DNA from: Candidatus Kapaibacterium sp.
GTDB taxonomy: Bacteria > Bacteroidota > Ignavibacteria > Kapaibacteriales > UBA2268
NCBI GenBank assembly: GCA_027858275.1
Contig: JAQIDA010000332.1
Span: forward strand, 1-12,926
Reading direction: 5' to 3'
Length of the DNA stretch: 12,926 nt
Part shown: positions 11,736 to 12,926 of the stretch, one piece after another
Layout: each line of letters begins with the position of its first letter
Position numbering within the stretch: position 1 is the stretch's first letter
Position numbers and translations under genes: made by a program
The notes under the pieces: generated by a model
Databases searched by the model: none
Told to the model about the DNA's origin: nothing
The model's input: only the letters and a program-made list of their open reading frames with translations

Positions 11736-12830
11736 ATGGATTTATCAAAGCAATTGATCTTACTAAATACCACAAAGAGAATTAAAATCAGAGCAAAGAA
11801 GATTAAGACTGGTTCCAGCTTGTATCTTGATTACTCAAAAAATTATGAACGTCAGAGATTGTTTTTGAAATTTAAAATTCAGAATCCACAGCAAATGACT
11901 TCAAGTGACAGATCAATATTATATCAAGCAGAGATTATTAGAGATAATAAAGAAATCGAATATTTTAAATCAGATATTAATTTTGTGTTTGAGAACAAGG
12001 CATCAAAAGCCGACTTTATTGCCTATGTCAAAGTTCTGTCATCAAAGAAAAATCAACCTGCCTATATTGGTTGTGCCAAACATATTCAAATATTTGTAGC
12101 TAATAAATCCAATTCCAAAACACTACAATTTAATATGATTGACCGAAATTTCTGTCTTAAATTCAAAGAACATTTACAAAAGAACCTTGCTGTAAGCACG
12201 GCAAGAACATATATTATAATTTTCAAGGCTTTCCTGAATAACGCTATAGAAAATGGGTTCATTAAAACGAATCCGTGCCAAGGCATAATTATCCCACATC
12301 AAGATACAAAACGAGAGTTTTTGACAGAAAATGAGATAAAGGCTTATTCATCAGTAAACACTAAAGACAGAAAGGTTCAGAATGCTTTCTTGTTTTCATG
12401 TTGCACAGGATTGCGTTCATCAGATGTAAAAAAATTAACTTTTAGTGAAATTAAAGAAGATTTCTTATATTTCAGGCAAGTGAAAACAAAGGGCGTTGAA
12501 AGAATGAAATTATCTACGGATGCTTTAAAAATTCTAACAGAGCAGAAAGATTTAAATCATGGGAACGATTTAGTTTTTGATCTTATGGAGAGTCGAGCGA
12601 CGATAAACGGCAAGATTCGAGCTATTGCTAAGGAAGCGGGCATAACAAAACACATTTCTTTCCATGTCGGCAGACATACTTTTGCTACATGGCTAATCAC
12701 AAGAGGAGTTGACATTTATACCGTCTCAAAACTTCTCGGTCATCGCGACATTGCGACAACACAGATTTACGCAAAATTAGTTGATAAAAAAAAGGACGAG
12801 TACGTTGATAAAATACCAAGCTTGTTGTGA
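11736..12830 (+). CDS. Tyrosine recombinase/integrase (Bacteroidota-type, Arm + SAM-like + catalytic domains)
   Basis: 364 residues, complete. The N-terminal Arm-DNA-binding-like region (about 15-80, 'GSSLYLDYSKNYERQRLFLKF') and the SAM-like core-binding domain (about 90-185) precede the catalytic domain. All catalytic residues are visible: R227 ('CTGLRSSD'), K250 or K252 ('VKTKG'), H310 and R313 ('HVGRHTFA'), H336 ('LLGHRD') and nucleophile Y345 ('TTQIYAKL'). It should cut and rejoin DNA at specific sites. It has an A-rich leader without a Shine-Dalgarno sequence, and its DNA and flanks look more A+T-rich than neighbouring genes, suggesting acquisition. No excisionase, cargo or phage gene is seen inside the window, so it may be the edge of an element continuing to the right, or a stand-alone integrase. 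Confidence 0.9.
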   Translation: MDLSKQLILLNTTKRIKIRAKKIKTGSSLYLDYSKNYERQRLFLKFKIQNPQQMTSSDRSILYQAEIIRDNKEIEYFKSDINFVFENKASKADFIAYVKVLSSKKNQPAYIGCAKHIQIFVANKSNSKTLQFNMIDRNFCLKFKEHLQKNLAVSTARTYIIIFKAFLNNAIENGFIKTNPCQGIIIPHQDTKREFLTENEIKAYSSVNTKDRKVQNAFLFSCCTGLRSSDVKKLTFSEIKEDFLYFRQVKTKGVERMKLSTDALKILTEQKDLNHGNDLVFDLMESRATINGKIRAIAKEAGITKHISFHVGRHTFATWLITRGVDIYTVSKLLGHRDIATTQIYAKLVDKKKDEYVDKIPSLL

Positions 12831-12926
12831 AACGGTGACGGAGAATTGATAAACAGGATCCAAGCGTGATATATTCAAACAGATTTCGAACCCGGCGAAT
12901 TTATATTTGTCAATTTGTGAAATATT
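12831..12926. other. Region after the recombinase gene to the window edge
   Basis: 96 bp without a recognisable gene or terminator. The only notable item is TATATTTGTCA at 12902-12912, an 11-bp direct copy of 11650-11660, followed by ATTTGTGA in place of the second TATTTGTCA unit found upstream. It could be part of an attachment or arm site. Confidence 0.3.

Overview
The window is moderately A+T-rich bacterial chromosome. The gene families point to the Bacteroidota/Ignavibacteriota/Kapabacteria side of the FCB group: a serine palmitoyltransferase-type synthase, a Bacteroidota-style tyrosine recombinase with an Arm/SAM-like N-terminus, a bifunctional phosphoglucose/phosphomannose isomerase, a short MGMT-family protein and WG-repeat proteins. 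Several genes have a clear Shine-Dalgarno sequence (GGAGG before 7721, AAGGAG before 6181, GGAGA before 897, AAGGGA before 47 and 3315). That is unlike Bacteroidia and Flavobacteriia, where such sites are scarce, so a deeper FCB lineage is my guess. This is an inference, not a classification.

Layout. 1-613 (minus): an ArsR-family repressor gene with a likely operator. Downstream of it are a G-rich hairpin, a REP doublet and, cut by the left edge, the first codons of a small CxxC redox protein. 897-2012 (plus): a secreted WG-repeat protein. 2031-2100: two REP copies in the gap between convergent genes. 2125-3829 (minus): a serine palmitoyltransferase-like enzyme and a one-domain MGMT-family protein with the reactive cysteine. 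3944-7443 (plus): a CoA-pyrophosphatase-type Nudix hydrolase, an M16-family protein that has lost its zinc motif, and arginine deiminase, followed by a REP-derived hairpin. 7721-9476 (plus): a two-gene operon encoding a DUF438/hemerythrin/PAS protein and a DUF1858-DUF2249 protein, closed by a strong terminator. 9647-10264 (minus): a Tudor-like protein and ribosomal protein bS21, with their own terminator. 10387-11475 (minus): PGI/PMI. 11736-12830 (plus): a complete tyrosine recombinase in a more A+T-rich setting with short direct repeats on either side.

How it fits together. Most genes are single housekeeping or stress functions rather than one pathway. Two groups look like functional units. 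The left edge looks like an ArsR-controlled redox or metal-response operon interrupted by a REP doublet. The 7721-9476 operon joins a probable di-iron hemerythrin and a PAS sensor to DUF1858 and DUF2249, domains that recur around nitrosative and oxygen stress in anaerobes. The most repeated unexplained structure is a 21-bp odd-centred palindrome preceded by GTAG. There are five copies, all intergenic, with the hallmarks of RAYT-associated REP sequences; no RAYT transposase is in the window. I see no CRISPR array, tRNA or rRNA.
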